DNA from: Chitinophagaceae bacterium
Lineage (GTDB): Bacteria > Bacteroidota > Bacteroidia > Chitinophagales > Chitinophagaceae
Direction: 5' to 3'
NCBI GenBank assembly: GCA_017882265.1
Contig: JADGPW010000262.1
Location: 1 to 36,780, forward strand
Length of the DNA stretch: 36,780 nt
Shown here: positions 22,974 through 31,243 of the stretch, piece after piece
How the letters are laid out: the number at the start of each line of letters is the position of its first letter
Position numbering within the stretch: the stretch's first letter is position 1
Translations under genes and position numbers: made by a program
The notes under the pieces: model-generated
Told to the model about the DNA's origin: nothing
The model's input: the letters and a program-made list of their open reading frames with translations, nothing else
The model's database searches: none

Positions 22974-24803
22974 TTACATTTCAAACTCCCATACAGTCCG
23001 GTAGCTACCCTCTTGTTCTATATATGTCAAAAATGCATTGTAAAATGCATCAGCACCAATGGTGGCGCTGTCACCAATGACAAAGAGTTGTTCTTTGGCC
23101 CGGGTGATTGCTACATTCATACGCCGGTAATCTTTTAAAAAACCAATATCTCCTTCCTCGTTGCTTCGTACCAGCGATACGATAATGGTTTCTTTTTCCT
23201 GTCCCTGGAAACTATCAATCGTACTGGTTCGCAATTCCTTTGGCAATAATTCCCGGGCAGCGGTCACTTGTCCGGCATAGGGTGAAATGAAAGCTGTCCG
23301 CAAAGGATCAAGCGATTCTCTTTCGAGTAATTGCTGAATTATACGTAATTCAGCTTCGTTTTGCAAACTACTGCCATCGGGCCCCGGCATTTCAGTAGTA
23401 CCGGAACCTGCAGTGTCAATAAAACAAATATGTCTGCCAATATTGGGTAAATACGCAGCGGTTAACAAAAGGTTATTGTAAAAATAATTACTGCTAAAAC
23501 CGGCAATGGCAGGACGCATCCGGTATTGGGTATTAAGAAGATAAACATTTTGGGTACGGGCAATTGCTATTTCCAGGATCGAGCGGTTGAACCCAAGGCG
23601 TGCAGCGGCAAAGCTTAAAACAGTAGGGGGGAGTTGCCAATGATCTCCGGCCATCACGATCTTTTCTGCCATGGGAAATAGGCACCAGGCCAGGGGCTCG
23701 ATGCATTGTCCTGCTTCATCAATGACGAGCGTCTGAAAATGGAGATGGTGGATATTGGCATCATACAATCCAATCGGCGTTCCCGCGATCACCTGAGCTT
23801 CTCCAAAAAGCTTTTCTTCATTGTAAGCCTGTAGTTTTTTTATTTCAATCCTGATATTTTTAACTTCTTTGAAAAGCAGGTTTCGTTGCTCCCTTTCCGC
23901 CTTTCCAAAACTGCGTTTATATTTATGGGCCATTCTGCGGTATTCTTCAGCCTGCATTTTTAATTGCCTGATCTCTTTTTGTTGCCGGCTATTGGCCAGT
24001 TTGCCTTCAGGTGTATGTGCAAAGATGGTTTCATCCACTTTACTCAAATTGCCCACCCGCAACAAGTTCACACCTTCCTTAAGGAGCCCCCTCGCAATAT
24101 TATCAACAGCTGTATTACTGGGTGCAGATACTAACACTTTCTCCCCTGCTTTTATAAGTTGTGTGATCGCTTCGATCAGCGTGGTGGTTTTGCCTGTTCC
24201 CGGCGGACCATGAACGATAGTGCAGTGATCGTTCAGAGTGATGGCCAACACCGCCTGTTGTTGACTAGTATTGAGATTCGGGTTTCGAAAGGTCAAAGAA
24301 CTGGTATCGAAAACATGGACCTCTGTTGTTATTTGCTCACTTCCATGAAACTGTTCAAATAACTTGTATAAGGATTTGTTAGTTTCCAGTTCCTGCAGCG
24401 ATTTTTTCATAATGCCCGTCGTTCGGGTATCAGGTGCTAACTTGATGCCAACGCCATCATCTTCTATCCAGTCAGGAAAGTCGGGAGCAAATAATCGAAA
24501 TTCCCCTGACCTGCCATCCAAACTCATCAATATTCCTTTCACTGGCTCTTCACCTGCACAAAAACATTCAATGGCAGCTCCATCTTTAAACATATTGGCT
24601 TCCGGTGGGAAAGATAGCTTGAAACTGATTTCCGGGTAATCAGCATAACCAAAGCTTTTCCGGGTGACAATAATCGGATGAAGAGCAAGTCCCTCGGCCT
24701 TTAGTGATTTCAGACTATGTTGTTGATCCAAACGATATCGCTGCAGCTGTTCTTTTTCTTCCAGTTCAATACATTCTAATAATATTTGAAAATGCGGATG
24801 CAT
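22974..24803 (-). CDS. UPF1-like superfamily 1B DNA/RNA helicase (IGHMBP2/SMUBP-2 type)
   Basis: A 609-residue ATP-dependent helicase. An N-terminal about 130-residue beta-barrel-like region (ELEEKEQLQRYRLDQQ, GILMSLDGRSGEFRLF) precedes the helicase core. Motifs in order: Q-motif LNTSQQQAVL; I, GPPGTGKTTT; Ia, LVSAPSNTAVDNI; II, VIDEAGQ; III, MAGDHWQLPPT; IV region, NTQYRMRP; V, TIDSFQGQEKETIIVS; and VI, VAITRAKEQLFVIGD. All are intact. An insertion between Ia and II is charged and probably coiled-coil (RQQKEIRQLKMQAEEYRRM). Bacterial members of this group are 5'-3' SF1B enzymes of poorly known role, perhaps in RNA or DNA repair. ATG 24801-24803 is chosen; the TTG at 24872 is unlikely. A cytoplasmic protein; no partner gene. 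Confidence 0.93.
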   Translation of the reverse strand: MHPHFQILLECIELEEKEQLQRYRLDQQHSLKSLKAEGLALHPIIVTRKSFGYADYPEISFKLSFPPEANMFKDGAAIECFCAGEEPVKGILMSLDGRSGEFRLFAPDFPDWIEDDGVGIKLAPDTRTTGIMKKSLQELETNKSLYKLFEQFHGSEQITTEVHVFDTSSLTFRNPNLNTSQQQAVLAITLNDHCTIVHGPPGTGKTTTLIEAITQLIKAGEKVLVSAPSNTAVDNIARGLLKEGVNLLRVGNLSKVDETIFAHTPEGKLANSRQQKEIRQLKMQAEEYRRMAHKYKRSFGKAEREQRNLLFKEVKNIRIEIKKLQAYNEEKLFGEAQVIAGTPIGLYDANIHHLHFQTLVIDEAGQCIEPLAWCLFPMAEKIVMAGDHWQLPPTVLSFAAARLGFNRSILEIAIARTQNVYLLNTQYRMRPAIAGFSSNYFYNNLLLTAAYLPNIGRHICFIDTAGSGTTEMPGPDGSSLQNEAELRIIQQLLERESLDPLRTAFISPYAGQVTAARELLPKELRTSTIDSFQGQEKETIIVSLVRSNEEGDIGFLKDYRRMNVAITRAKEQLFVIGDSATIGADAFYNAFLTYIEQEGSYRTVWEFEM

Positions 24804-24986
24804 AAGGTGAAAATAGGACGGAAGCAAGGAATAAAAAAATGGTGGAAAGCCTAATTTTGAATAGTATTGCAAAAGATATAAGTTTCTTCAGGCTAAACTA
24901 TCGGGATGTCTTTGTCAATTCGGCAATAATACCCTAATTAAGCGCTTCGAATACTTTTACCTGGTCATTCATCAAACAAATAAATA

Positions 24987-25478
24987 ATGGAAACAAACAT
25001 TGCACAACTGGAATTGATCACAAAAATGATATTAACTGCCTGGGATGGACAAAACAGTCATTTTATTAAATTGACAGACTCCTTAACGGATGCACAACTT
25101 TCAAAAGAAATAGCCCCGGGTAAGAATACAGGTATTTATTTGATGGGGCATTTAATTGCAGTAAGCGATGCCATGTTGCCCTTGTTAAAGTTTGGAGAAA
25201 AGTTATTTCCGGATTTAGAGAAAGTTTTTATCAGGAATCCGGATAACTCCGGATTGGTAAAACCTTCTATAGCTGAGTTGAAAAACTACCGGCAGGCTGT
25301 GAATGCAAAACTAAATGAACATATCCGGTCAACCACATCTGCTCAGTGGCTGGAAAGGCATACTTCCATCACGCCGGAAGACTTTGTAAAGGAACCACAC
25401 CGGAATAAACTGAACATTATTATCAGCCGGACACACCATATGGCTTATCATTTGGGGCAGATGGTTTTGCTTTCCTGA
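24987..25478 (+). CDS. DinB-family four-helix protein
   Basis: A 163-residue DinB/YfiT-like protein, a four-helix bundle that typically binds a metal through three His. Candidates are H50-type in YLMGHLIAVSD and HH...H in RTHHMAYHLGQ near the C-terminus. The text SLTDAQLSKEIAPGKNTGIY and the closing HMAYHLGQMVLL are typical of the family. Members include bacillithiol- or mycothiol-dependent transferases and many proteins of unknown role. The ATG at 24987 is the first good start. The intergenic region from 24804 has no gene. It is convergent with the phosphoesterase gene, with 162 bp between. Confidence 0.88.
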   Translation: METNIAQLELITKMILTAWDGQNSHFIKLTDSLTDAQLSKEIAPGKNTGIYLMGHLIAVSDAMLPLLKFGEKLFPDLEKVFIRNPDNSGLVKPSIAELKNYRQAVNAKLNEHIRSTTSAQWLERHTSITPEDFVKEPHRNKLNIIISRTHHMAYHLGQMVLLS

Positions 25479-25640
25479 TGGACCAATATTGATAAAGGTT
25501 AGTACTATAACCGGGAAGAGTGCCGAAATTTCGATTGCTACATGAATTAAAAGCCGGTTGATTGCAACCGCCTTTTTATCTTACCCCTGTTCTTAGTACA
25601 TTATCATTCCGGATGCGTACATCTGCTAACTGGGCAAGGG

Positions 25641-26570
25641 TTATTGCCAGCAGCCGGTGATGAGCTTTGCAACGTCTACATTGTGAGTCCAATCCGAAGA
25701 CGCCATAAACATTGCGCTAATGGTTTTCGTCCAGCTAAAGTGATCATAAAGGGTATCTGACTGCCAGCCTGCTTTTACAGGCTGTCCCACCGCAATAACC
25801 GGGATCCGGTTATTGTCGTCTGATTCACTTTCATCAAAGTAAATAACAAAGATGCTGTTGTGCGTAGTACACCATTCAACCAATGGGCTTAAATGTTTTT
25901 TGAGCCAGGTATCGGCTTGTTTTACGGTGCCGTCATGCATGTCGTGTACGAGGTTGGGACTGATGCATACCACATTTTCCAATTGGGTATAATCGGAAGG
26001 AAAATCAGTAAAACGCTTGTTGGCACTACCCGGTACATTTGAAAATACGGTGATGGGGTTGTGCTTTTCAACATAGTTCATGTACATGCAAACGTTGCTG
26101 CCGGTAGCCGGAAGGTCTTCACTATACCAGGCAAAGGATTTTCCGGCAGCTTTTAAAACCGTATATAAATTGGGTGTGGCAAGTGTCGAATTGTCAATAC
26201 AGGCATCGCTGTATATTCCATTGGATTGACCGGCAAAAAAGTCAACGTAATTAGGATAGGAAGGATGCGTAATGGCATAGGTGTTTGTAAATAAGGCTCC
26301 TTTTCTTACCAATGAGTTCATGAAAGATGCATCACGATTACCGATGATACTTTCAAACCCTTTGTTCTCCAGCCAAAGAAATATGATATGATCGGGGTGA
26401 ATAAGACTCGATGTATCCACATAACTGGAAACAGCCTTTTCCTGGGCCTTTTGTACGGAAGGATCTTTCCAGCCAATGATAAAAATACTAAGGCAAATGG
26501 TTAAAATCAATAAGATTCTATTCCCGGTCTTTTTCTTTTCCATTGTAGATGTGTGCTTTTTCTTAACCAT
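25641..26570 (-). CDS. membrane-anchored phosphoesterase (phospholipase C/acid phosphatase-like)
   Basis: A 309-residue alkaline-phosphatase-superfamily protein of the PF04185 phosphoesterase type. It has a basic start and one hydrophobic segment (ILLILTICLSIFIIGW), then the metal/nucleophile region HIIFLWLENKGFESIIGN and THPSYPNYVDFFAG. The metal motif VIYFDESESDDN is followed by HFSWTKTISAMF. Asp/Glu/His positions match the family; the nucleophile is probably a Thr or Ser near FTNTYAITHPSYPNY. Substrates are phosphate esters in the periplasm. Starts at 26570 or 26543 are both possible; the 26702 start adds a sequence without signal-peptide features. The gene follows the HTTM gene by 168 bp on the same strand and could end the same transcript, though the gap leaves this uncertain. 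Confidence 0.78.
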   Translation of the reverse strand: MVKKKHTSTMEKKKTGNRILLILTICLSIFIIGWKDPSVQKAQEKAVSSYVDTSSLIHPDHIIFLWLENKGFESIIGNRDASFMNSLVRKGALFTNTYAITHPSYPNYVDFFAGQSNGIYSDACIDNSTLATPNLYTVLKAAGKSFAWYSEDLPATGSNVCMYMNYVEKHNPITVFSNVPGSANKRFTDFPSDYTQLENVVCISPNLVHDMHDGTVKQADTWLKKHLSPLVEWCTTHNSIFVIYFDESESDDNNRIPVIAVGQPVKAGWQSDTLYDHFSWTKTISAMFMASSDWTHNVDVAKLITGCWQ

Positions 26571-26738
26571 TTTCTCATTGTTAATGAGCAAGCCAGACTC
26601 CTTTTTCTGAATGAAGTGCTTATTTAAGTAAACATTAATTGTACCACTTTTATCTCTACCCTGGTCCAACTTGCCCGGCAAAATACATGGCGCCTGGCCC
26701 AATAAGGTTGCAACTCTTTCTTTATCTCTTTTTTCACT

Positions 26739-27662
26739 TTAGACCTGCAACTTAAATTGATTTCCTGGTTTTTTCGGCGGTATGTAAGGTATCAAGTAGG
26801 CTGCGAGGTTTAAAAGAATCATTAGTGCTGAGAAAAAGAAAAGTCCCATAAACAGGGCGATAAACAGGTGCATCCCTATAATGCCTGCCAGCCAGTATTT
26901 GCGGATCTTTGGCAGGTTCATGAAGAGGGGATAAGCTAATTCTATAACGATTGTGAGCCATCCCAAAATGGAAAAGAAGGGAGTATTCACCAGGAAATCA
27001 AGGTTAAAAATACTATAATAATTATGACTATGTAATGTCTTCCAGACCGCTTCACCGTTTCGCCAGGTAACGCCTATTATTTTATCAAAGCCCGAAAAAA
27101 AATAAGCAATACTCAGGTGAGCCTTTAACAGATTAAGAAAAATTGTTTGATTAGGAACCCGTTCATTTCTCCTGTAAATCTTATTGTCAATGGAATATAT
27201 TTTACCCACCGGGAAAACGCAGCAGTAAAAAAGTGTGATAGTGGTAAAATAATCTATCCCGTATTCGTATAAGTGAATGGATTTAATAAATAGGAGTTGA
27301 AAGAAAAGCGAAGCAACGGCACTCACCCTTGTAAATACCCCCAGGATAAGAAGCACTAGACAAAGCGGGTAAGCAAAACGGCAAATAGTCAGCAAGGTTT
27401 CATAGTGTACAGGGATATGGACGCTTTGTAAAAATTCCTGCAGGCTGGTGATAGTAAAACTGAAATGATCATAGGAAGCATCCATGATATCGGGATAGAT
27501 ATATCCTTTATAAGAATAGAGGTCGGAAAAATCGGGCTGGATGGATAAAAAATGCAACAGGGCAAAACCAGCGGCATTGATCCTGAAAAAAAATAGCCAA
27601 CCGGGGTAAACAATTCGCCCAGGTGTATCAAATGAAAATATATTCTTTAAGGCCTGTATCAT
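26739..27662 (-). CDS. HTTM-domain integral membrane protein (SdpB / gamma-carboxylase-like)
   Basis: A 307-residue polytopic protein. It shows HTTM-type features: amphipathic start, FFFRINAAGFALLHFLS, a re-entrant DFSDLYSYKGYI, and the well-kept helix YGIDYFTTITLFYCCVFPVG. Later helices are FLNLLKAHLSIAYFFSGFDK, TPFFSILGWLTIVIELAYPL and WLAGIIGMHLFIALFMGLFF, for six or seven membrane segments. HTTM (horizontally transferred transmembrane) domains include the membrane part of vitamin K-dependent gamma-carboxylase and SdpB, needed to mature the SDP toxin of Bacillus subtilis. ATG 27660-27662 follows the stop of the gene before it with a single base between, so translation is coupled. The C-terminus is basic and cytoplasmic. 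Substrate unknown; the two small exported proteins upstream are candidates. Confidence 0.85.
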   Translation of the reverse strand: MIQALKNIFSFDTPGRIVYPGWLFFFRINAAGFALLHFLSIQPDFSDLYSYKGYIYPDIMDASYDHFSFTITSLQEFLQSVHIPVHYETLLTICRFAYPLCLVLLILGVFTRVSAVASLFFQLLFIKSIHLYEYGIDYFTTITLFYCCVFPVGKIYSIDNKIYRRNERVPNQTIFLNLLKAHLSIAYFFSGFDKIIGVTWRNGEAVWKTLHSHNYYSIFNLDFLVNTPFFSILGWLTIVIELAYPLFMNLPKIRKYWLAGIIGMHLFIALFMGLFFFSALMILLNLAAYLIPYIPPKKPGNQFKLQV

Positions 27663-27663
27663 A

Positions 27664-28242
27664 TTACCGCAAACCAAAGCGAAGCATAACCAGTTTGTTT
27701 AATTCATATTTTTTCGGGATCCCGTGCCTTATTTCAGCAATAGTAGGGAAACTGATCAGGTTATAGCTTAGCAATACCGACGTATCGGCACAATTGTTTT
27801 TTTGAAAAAGAGTAACGGCAATATTCTTTAATACAAGGTTATGATAGTCATTACCAGTCGAGGCCGAGGCTTTTGCTGAGTCAGACCCCGATAGGGGTTC
27901 TAAATATTCGTCTGTCACCGCGCTGGCCATTGAAAAAAAACGGAGTGAAGTTTCGTAGGATAAAAATTCGGGGCTAAGCTTTTGACCCCCACATTCACCA
28001 AGTAATAACCCATTACTGCGTACATTGATACCAAAAAAACCATACCCGGTTTCTGCACCGGTGTACCTTCCATAATATTTGCAAGGCGTCAAGTTAAAGA
28101 AACTGGAGATGGCCTTTATGGGTGCAGGTGTATATTTTTTATGATGAAACTCGTTATATACAATAAACGAGGAAGAGAGATTGACCAGGAAGATAAAAAG
28201 CAGGTGTATACAACACCAGCCCACCAGGATTTTTTTTCTCAT
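27664..28242 (-). CDS. membrane-anchored SdpA-like partner of the HTTM protein
   Basis: A 192-residue protein: one N-terminal membrane helix (ILVGWCCIHLLFIFLVNLSS) then a globular part with ISSFFNLTPCKYYGRYTGAE, TGYGFFGINVRSNGLLLGEC and two further helices. Size, single anchor and the 'tGyGFF..N' motif recall SdpA, which works with SdpB in toxin maturation; sequence similarity is weak and this is inferred largely from pairing with an HTTM gene. Stop codon TAA is one base from the HTTM start, so these two surely act together. A terminator-like hairpin lies just before this ATG, at 28243-28312. Cysteines at C8, C9 and at KYYG region (TPCKYY) may be functional. I use ATG 28240-28242; the longer frame runs into the hairpin. 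Confidence 0.7.
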   Translation of the reverse strand: MRKKILVGWCCIHLLFIFLVNLSSSFIVYNEFHHKKYTPAPIKAISSFFNLTPCKYYGRYTGAETGYGFFGINVRSNGLLLGECGGQKLSPEFLSYETSLRFFSMASAVTDEYLEPLSGSDSAKASASTGNDYHNLVLKNIAVTLFQKNNCADTSVLLSYNLISFPTIAEIRHGIPKKYELNKLVMLRFGLR

Positions 28243-28312
28243 AAAATAAAAAAGGTTGTCTCGAAGTCCCAATTACGATCCGGCAATTATTCGGGACAGC
28301 GGTCGACAACCT
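28243..28312 (-). terminator. terminator-like hairpin directly before the SdpA-like gene
   Basis: On the minus strand AGGTTGTC (28312-28305) pairs perfectly with GACAACCT (28260-28253), followed by TTTTTATTTT and then the ATG at 28242. A second stem, GTCCC/GGGAC (28297-28293 with 28270-28266), lies in the loop. A stem followed by a T-run is the shape of an intrinsic terminator; its place between precursor-like genes and enzyme-like genes suggests partial read-through, so that the downstream genes are made in smaller amounts. Confidence 0.55.
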
Positions 28313-28332
28313 CCGGTAATTTTAAATATCAA

Positions 28333-28701
28333 TTACATTCCACCGGCGTATTTGGAAACAAGCCTTCTTAATTTATCACCTCCTGCATCAAATGGACCAG
28401 GTCTCCATATAAGTATTTTAATGATGAGAAACCTGTTGAAAGTAGAAGTAGAAATAATACTACCTCCTTTTGCATTCAAGGCTGATCCCTCGGTGATAGT
28501 TACCTGTTTACTGAAATCTGTTAACCCATAATGGTCGCCGATCATCTTCATCAATGCCTGTTTGTCTTCGGCAGAAATCGATTTTTGATTGACGACCTGG
28601 TACAAATCTGTACCTACTTTTTTAAAAGGCTTTAACTGAAAGGAAAATGATAATAATAAACATGCAGGAATGACCAATGAAAAGATGATTAATTTTCTCA
28701 T
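28333..28701 (-). CDS. small exported protein, duplicate 2
   Basis: A 122-residue protein with a signal peptide (MRKLIIFSLVIPACLLLSFS) and a conserved first domain shared with the gene upstream: KVGTDLYQVVNQKSISAEDK, then LMKMIGDHYGLTDFSKQVTI. The segment after about residue 80 (ISTSTFNRFLIIKILIWRPG) differs from the paralogue in sequence and length, and then the proteins come together again at VSKYAGGM. No Cys pair, hydrophobic toxin-like stretch or enzyme motif is seen in the mature part, so it is not an obvious SdpC toxin. It may be a secreted substrate of the SdpA-like/HTTM pair, or simply a neighbour. Followed by the terminator-like hairpin. Confidence 0.68.
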   Translation of the reverse strand: MRKLIIFSLVIPACLLLSFSFQLKPFKKVGTDLYQVVNQKSISAEDKQALMKMIGDHYGLTDFSKQVTITEGSALNAKGGSIISTSTFNRFLIIKILIWRPGPFDAGGDKLRRLVSKYAGGM

Positions 28702-28954
28702 AGATTTAATTATTTATATGGTTCCAACTCTAGTCCAGGCCTTTTCGGAATCTTGCCGTGTAGAATCGTTTATAAAACTAAAGGCTTATTCTCTTTTTCC
28801 AATACGAAATAGAGATAATTTTATTTTTTTACCCGGGCGAAAGGTGAACCCCGGTAATCTTTAATTGATCTTTTTTTTCGCTTGCGATCTCAACGTGCCA
28901 ACCCAAACTGCTACCTACAACTTTTGAGACAACCTCCGGTTTTTAAATAATCAA

Positions 28955-29347
28955 TTACATTCCACGGGCGTATTTTGAAACAACCGCATTTATCCTTTCA
29001 CCTTCCGGATCTAACTTTGCATCCTGAGTACGGTGTAGCAAGCCAGCTCTCCAAATGATTACTTTGGCTTGAAAAAAATCCTTGGAAATAGTATGATCAA
29101 TCATTCCACCTGATTTTATATTCAAGGCTGATTCCCTGGTAATGATTACCTGTTTACTGAAATCTGTTACCCCATAATGGTTGCCAACGAGTTTTATCAA
29201 TTCCTGCTTGTCGGCTGAGGAGATATACTTTTGGTCGATGATCTCATACAAATTTGTACCTAATTTTTTTACAGCCCTTGGTTGAAGGGTAAATGACAAT
29301 AATAAACCCGCCGGAATGACTAATGAAAGAATGATTAATTTTCTCAT
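28955..29347 (-). CDS. small exported protein, duplicate 1
   Basis: A 130-residue paralogue of the gene at 28333-28701, with nearly the same signal peptide (MRKLIILSLVIPAGLLLSFT) and the same domain KKLGTNLYEIIDQKYISSAD, then LIKLVGNHYGVTDFSKQVII. The variable section (HTISKDFFQAKVIIWRAGLL) is followed by eight extra residues relative to the other copy, and it ends VSKYARGM. It is first in the run of five minus-strand genes. The block at 29373-29403, shared with the second copy, is its likely regulatory region. The function is unknown. The pattern of conserved N-terminal part, variable segment and conserved C-terminus is the most informative property of the pair. Confidence 0.68.
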   Translation of the reverse strand: MRKLIILSLVIPAGLLLSFTLQPRAVKKLGTNLYEIIDQKYISSADKQELIKLVGNHYGVTDFSKQVIITRESALNIKSGGMIDHTISKDFFQAKVIIWRAGLLHRTQDAKLDPEGERINAVVSKYARGM

Positions 29348-29372
29348 AAATTTAATTGTTTGCGTAATTCCT

Positions 29373-29403
29373 ACTCTAGTTCAGGCCTTTTCGGAATCTT
29401 GCC
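29373..29403 (-). promoter_or_regulatory. conserved 31-base block upstream of the first duplicate (second copy at 28727-28757)
   Basis: Identical to 28727-28757 at 30 of 31 positions, although the genes behind them have diverged much more. It includes the palindrome AGGCCT and TTTTCGGAATCTTGCC. It lies 26-56 bases upstream of each ATG. Strong selection or recent gene conversion would explain this; a protein-binding site or promoter is likely. It does not match the standard Bacteroidota promoter closely. Confidence 0.4.
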
Positions 29404-29575
29404 ATATCTACCTAGTGATAAATCTAATTAATTATTTCCTTGTTTCAATAAGGCAAAGAAATAATTATATTCTTTAACCCGGGTTCGACAGTCTGAAACA
29501 TGGATATCCAGTCGTTTTAGTTTGCCCTGCCCTCTCTCGCCTAAGCAAGACGACATGCTAAAAGCTCTCAGGAAC

Positions 29576-31243
29576 TTACCCAACATTTTCCAACAGCATT
29601 CTTTCCAGGAATCTTCTCAACTCCTTTGCCCGCTGCAATTCAGTTATATAATCTTCTTCAGAACCATTTGCCTTTAATATGAATATTCTTTTAAGTACCT
29701 TTTTTAGCCGGTTGTTCCTGTTCCTTCCCAGGGCTGGCCGGGCATTGTACTGTTCTTTTTGAAAAAGCAGTACACACCAGTTTTTCAAAATGAATTGTAG
29801 TTTCATTTCATGATGATCTTTTAACTGTAGCCATTCAGTTAATTTCATAAAGCAAATTTGCTCCGCCATTTTCCGGTTAGTCTTATAATTTTTGTCTAGG
29901 ATGTTGGCATAAGCAAGGCTTAGATCCGTCGCATCGAACCTTGCTGCTGTTTTCGTGTATAGCAGCTCCAGCCTTGAATCAGCCAGTTTTGCTAAAATGG
30001 GAGCGGGACACTGATAACCTTGAATGGATCTGATTTTTTTGGCCTCTGTTTCAGCGAGTTTTCGTTGTTCCTGGCGGATAGGGCGAAATCCTGCACGATA
30101 ATAGATCCAGAATGCTCCGGAATGAATACCATCGCTGTTTTCTTTTCCCAGCTGATAGGGGTCAACACTGAACCGATTTAACTGGTAGACTTCGCGGTGT
30201 AGTTTGAGTACCTGTTCAAATATGTATTGGGACTCCCCACCCCTGTAGGCAGGGAAAACATTGAGCCCAATCCGGCTGCTGTCAAATAAAATCCAGGATC
30301 CCGCATAAGCAACCGGCAAGCCGTTTTTAAAAACTACGTATCCCATATAACTATCGATAGGATGTCTTCGTTCCGGCACCATGCCCATCAAGGCTATCGA
30401 AAGACCCCGGGGCAAACGGTAATAAGAAACCAGGTGGGCGGCTGTAAAAGTAATGGGATCAATTTCACGAAGGTGACGCACCAGTATCATCCTTCCGCAT
30501 TTAATGACCTGCTCAGCTTCCGTTTTATCCAGTTCAACACCATCGGATTTTAGATCGGGATATGCCTTTTTGAAATTCTTTTTTAAAAGCGAACGATGGA
30601 AATAAGGAGAAATTAAAGTAGTGGGTAAACAATCCTGCGTGGAGAGATCAATTTCCACGTTTATTCCCAAAGCGCCCCAAAGTTCATCCCTTATTTCGGG
30701 ACGTATATCCGTCTCGTCAAAAACTGCAATGAGCCTGTCCAGCAAGTCCTCACCTTTTTTCATTGAACGGCGGAGCCATGATCGCCAGTGTGCATTTGCA
30801 TCCTGTAATATTTCTGATTCCACTTTGGGCATGACAACCGAAAGGATAGAGTTGATCGACCCTTCTGCCGCTTCGAAGGAACGGAGACGAATATCCTTTG
30901 GATGCGTTAATCTCATCCATTTCACTATATCAAAACTGAATGCCGCACAAAGCTGGGTGTTCGTTATTCCGGAATTATATAATCCATCCTTTATTTTATT
31001 TTGTAACCGTATATACAAATGCAGTTCCTGTAATAACCGGGATGCCAGTTGATAAACTGATGGGTTATCAGGATAAGCGATGAGGAAAAGCAACGTTCGA
31101 TTCCAGGTTTGCAATGCTTTTTTGCTTTTACCAGGCTCCCTGCCAATCGATGTTAATAATTTCAATTTTTTAAGTGAAGAATTTTTACCATACTGATGGC
31201 GTAAGGAGAATAATTGATTAATCTTTGTTGTGGAACTGTTCAT
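29576..31243 (-). CDS. large cytoplasmic protein with a GNAT-like domain
   Basis: A 555-residue protein of unrecognised family. Its N-terminal 230 residues are helical (ALQTWNRTLLFLIAYPDNPS, GINVEIDLSTQD). Residues about 270-410 look like a GNAT N-acetyltransferase fold: beta strand SIALMGMVPERRHPIDSYMG, YVVFKNGLPVAYAGSWILFD, RIGLNVFPAYRGGESQYIFE as a possible acetyl-CoA loop (R-GGES), and SGAFWIYYRAGFRPIRQEQR as the closing strand-helix. The C-terminus is basic and helical. I see no signal peptide. The gene begins with the ATG at 31241-31243, and possible Bacteroidota promoter elements (TTTGTGG, TATCTTTATG) lie upstream at 31336-31366. The substrate is unknown. No obvious partner gene is adjacent. 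Confidence 0.65.
   Translation of the reverse strand: MNSSTTKINQLFSLRHQYGKNSSLKKLKLLTSIGREPGKSKKALQTWNRTLLFLIAYPDNPSVYQLASRLLQELHLYIRLQNKIKDGLYNSGITNTQLCAAFSFDIVKWMRLTHPKDIRLRSFEAAEGSINSILSVVMPKVESEILQDANAHWRSWLRRSMKKGEDLLDRLIAVFDETDIRPEIRDELWGALGINVEIDLSTQDCLPTTLISPYFHRSLLKKNFKKAYPDLKSDGVELDKTEAEQVIKCGRMILVRHLREIDPITFTAAHLVSYYRLPRGLSIALMGMVPERRHPIDSYMGYVVFKNGLPVAYAGSWILFDSSRIGLNVFPAYRGGESQYIFEQVLKLHREVYQLNRFSVDPYQLGKENSDGIHSGAFWIYYRAGFRPIRQEQRKLAETEAKKIRSIQGYQCPAPILAKLADSRLELLYTKTAARFDATDLSLAYANILDKNYKTNRKMAEQICFMKLTEWLQLKDHHEMKLQFILKNWCVLLFQKEQYNARPALGRNRNNRLKKVLKRIFILKANGSEEDYITELQRAKELRRFLERMLLENVG

Larger units (their letters stand above)
28305..29403 (-). repeat. tandem duplication of a gene with its flanks
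   Basis: Two units (about 28305-28757 and 28929-29403) contain paralogous genes and match outside the coding regions too: downstream GACAACCTCCGGT and upstream ACTCTAGT-CAGGCCTTTT continuing to GCC. The upstream 31-base block (28727-28757 and 29373-29403) differs at a single base, more conserved than much of the coding part. This indicates one tandem duplication followed by divergence. Confidence 0.85.

Noticed and set aside
28333-29347. Naming the small duplicated proteins SdpC toxins
   Set aside because: They lack the hydrophobic, Cys-paired toxin segment of SdpC; only the neighbouring genes resemble the Sdp system.
29478-29500. tRNA-like GGGTTCGACAGTC string
   Set aside because: No matching acceptor, D or anticodon arms around it.
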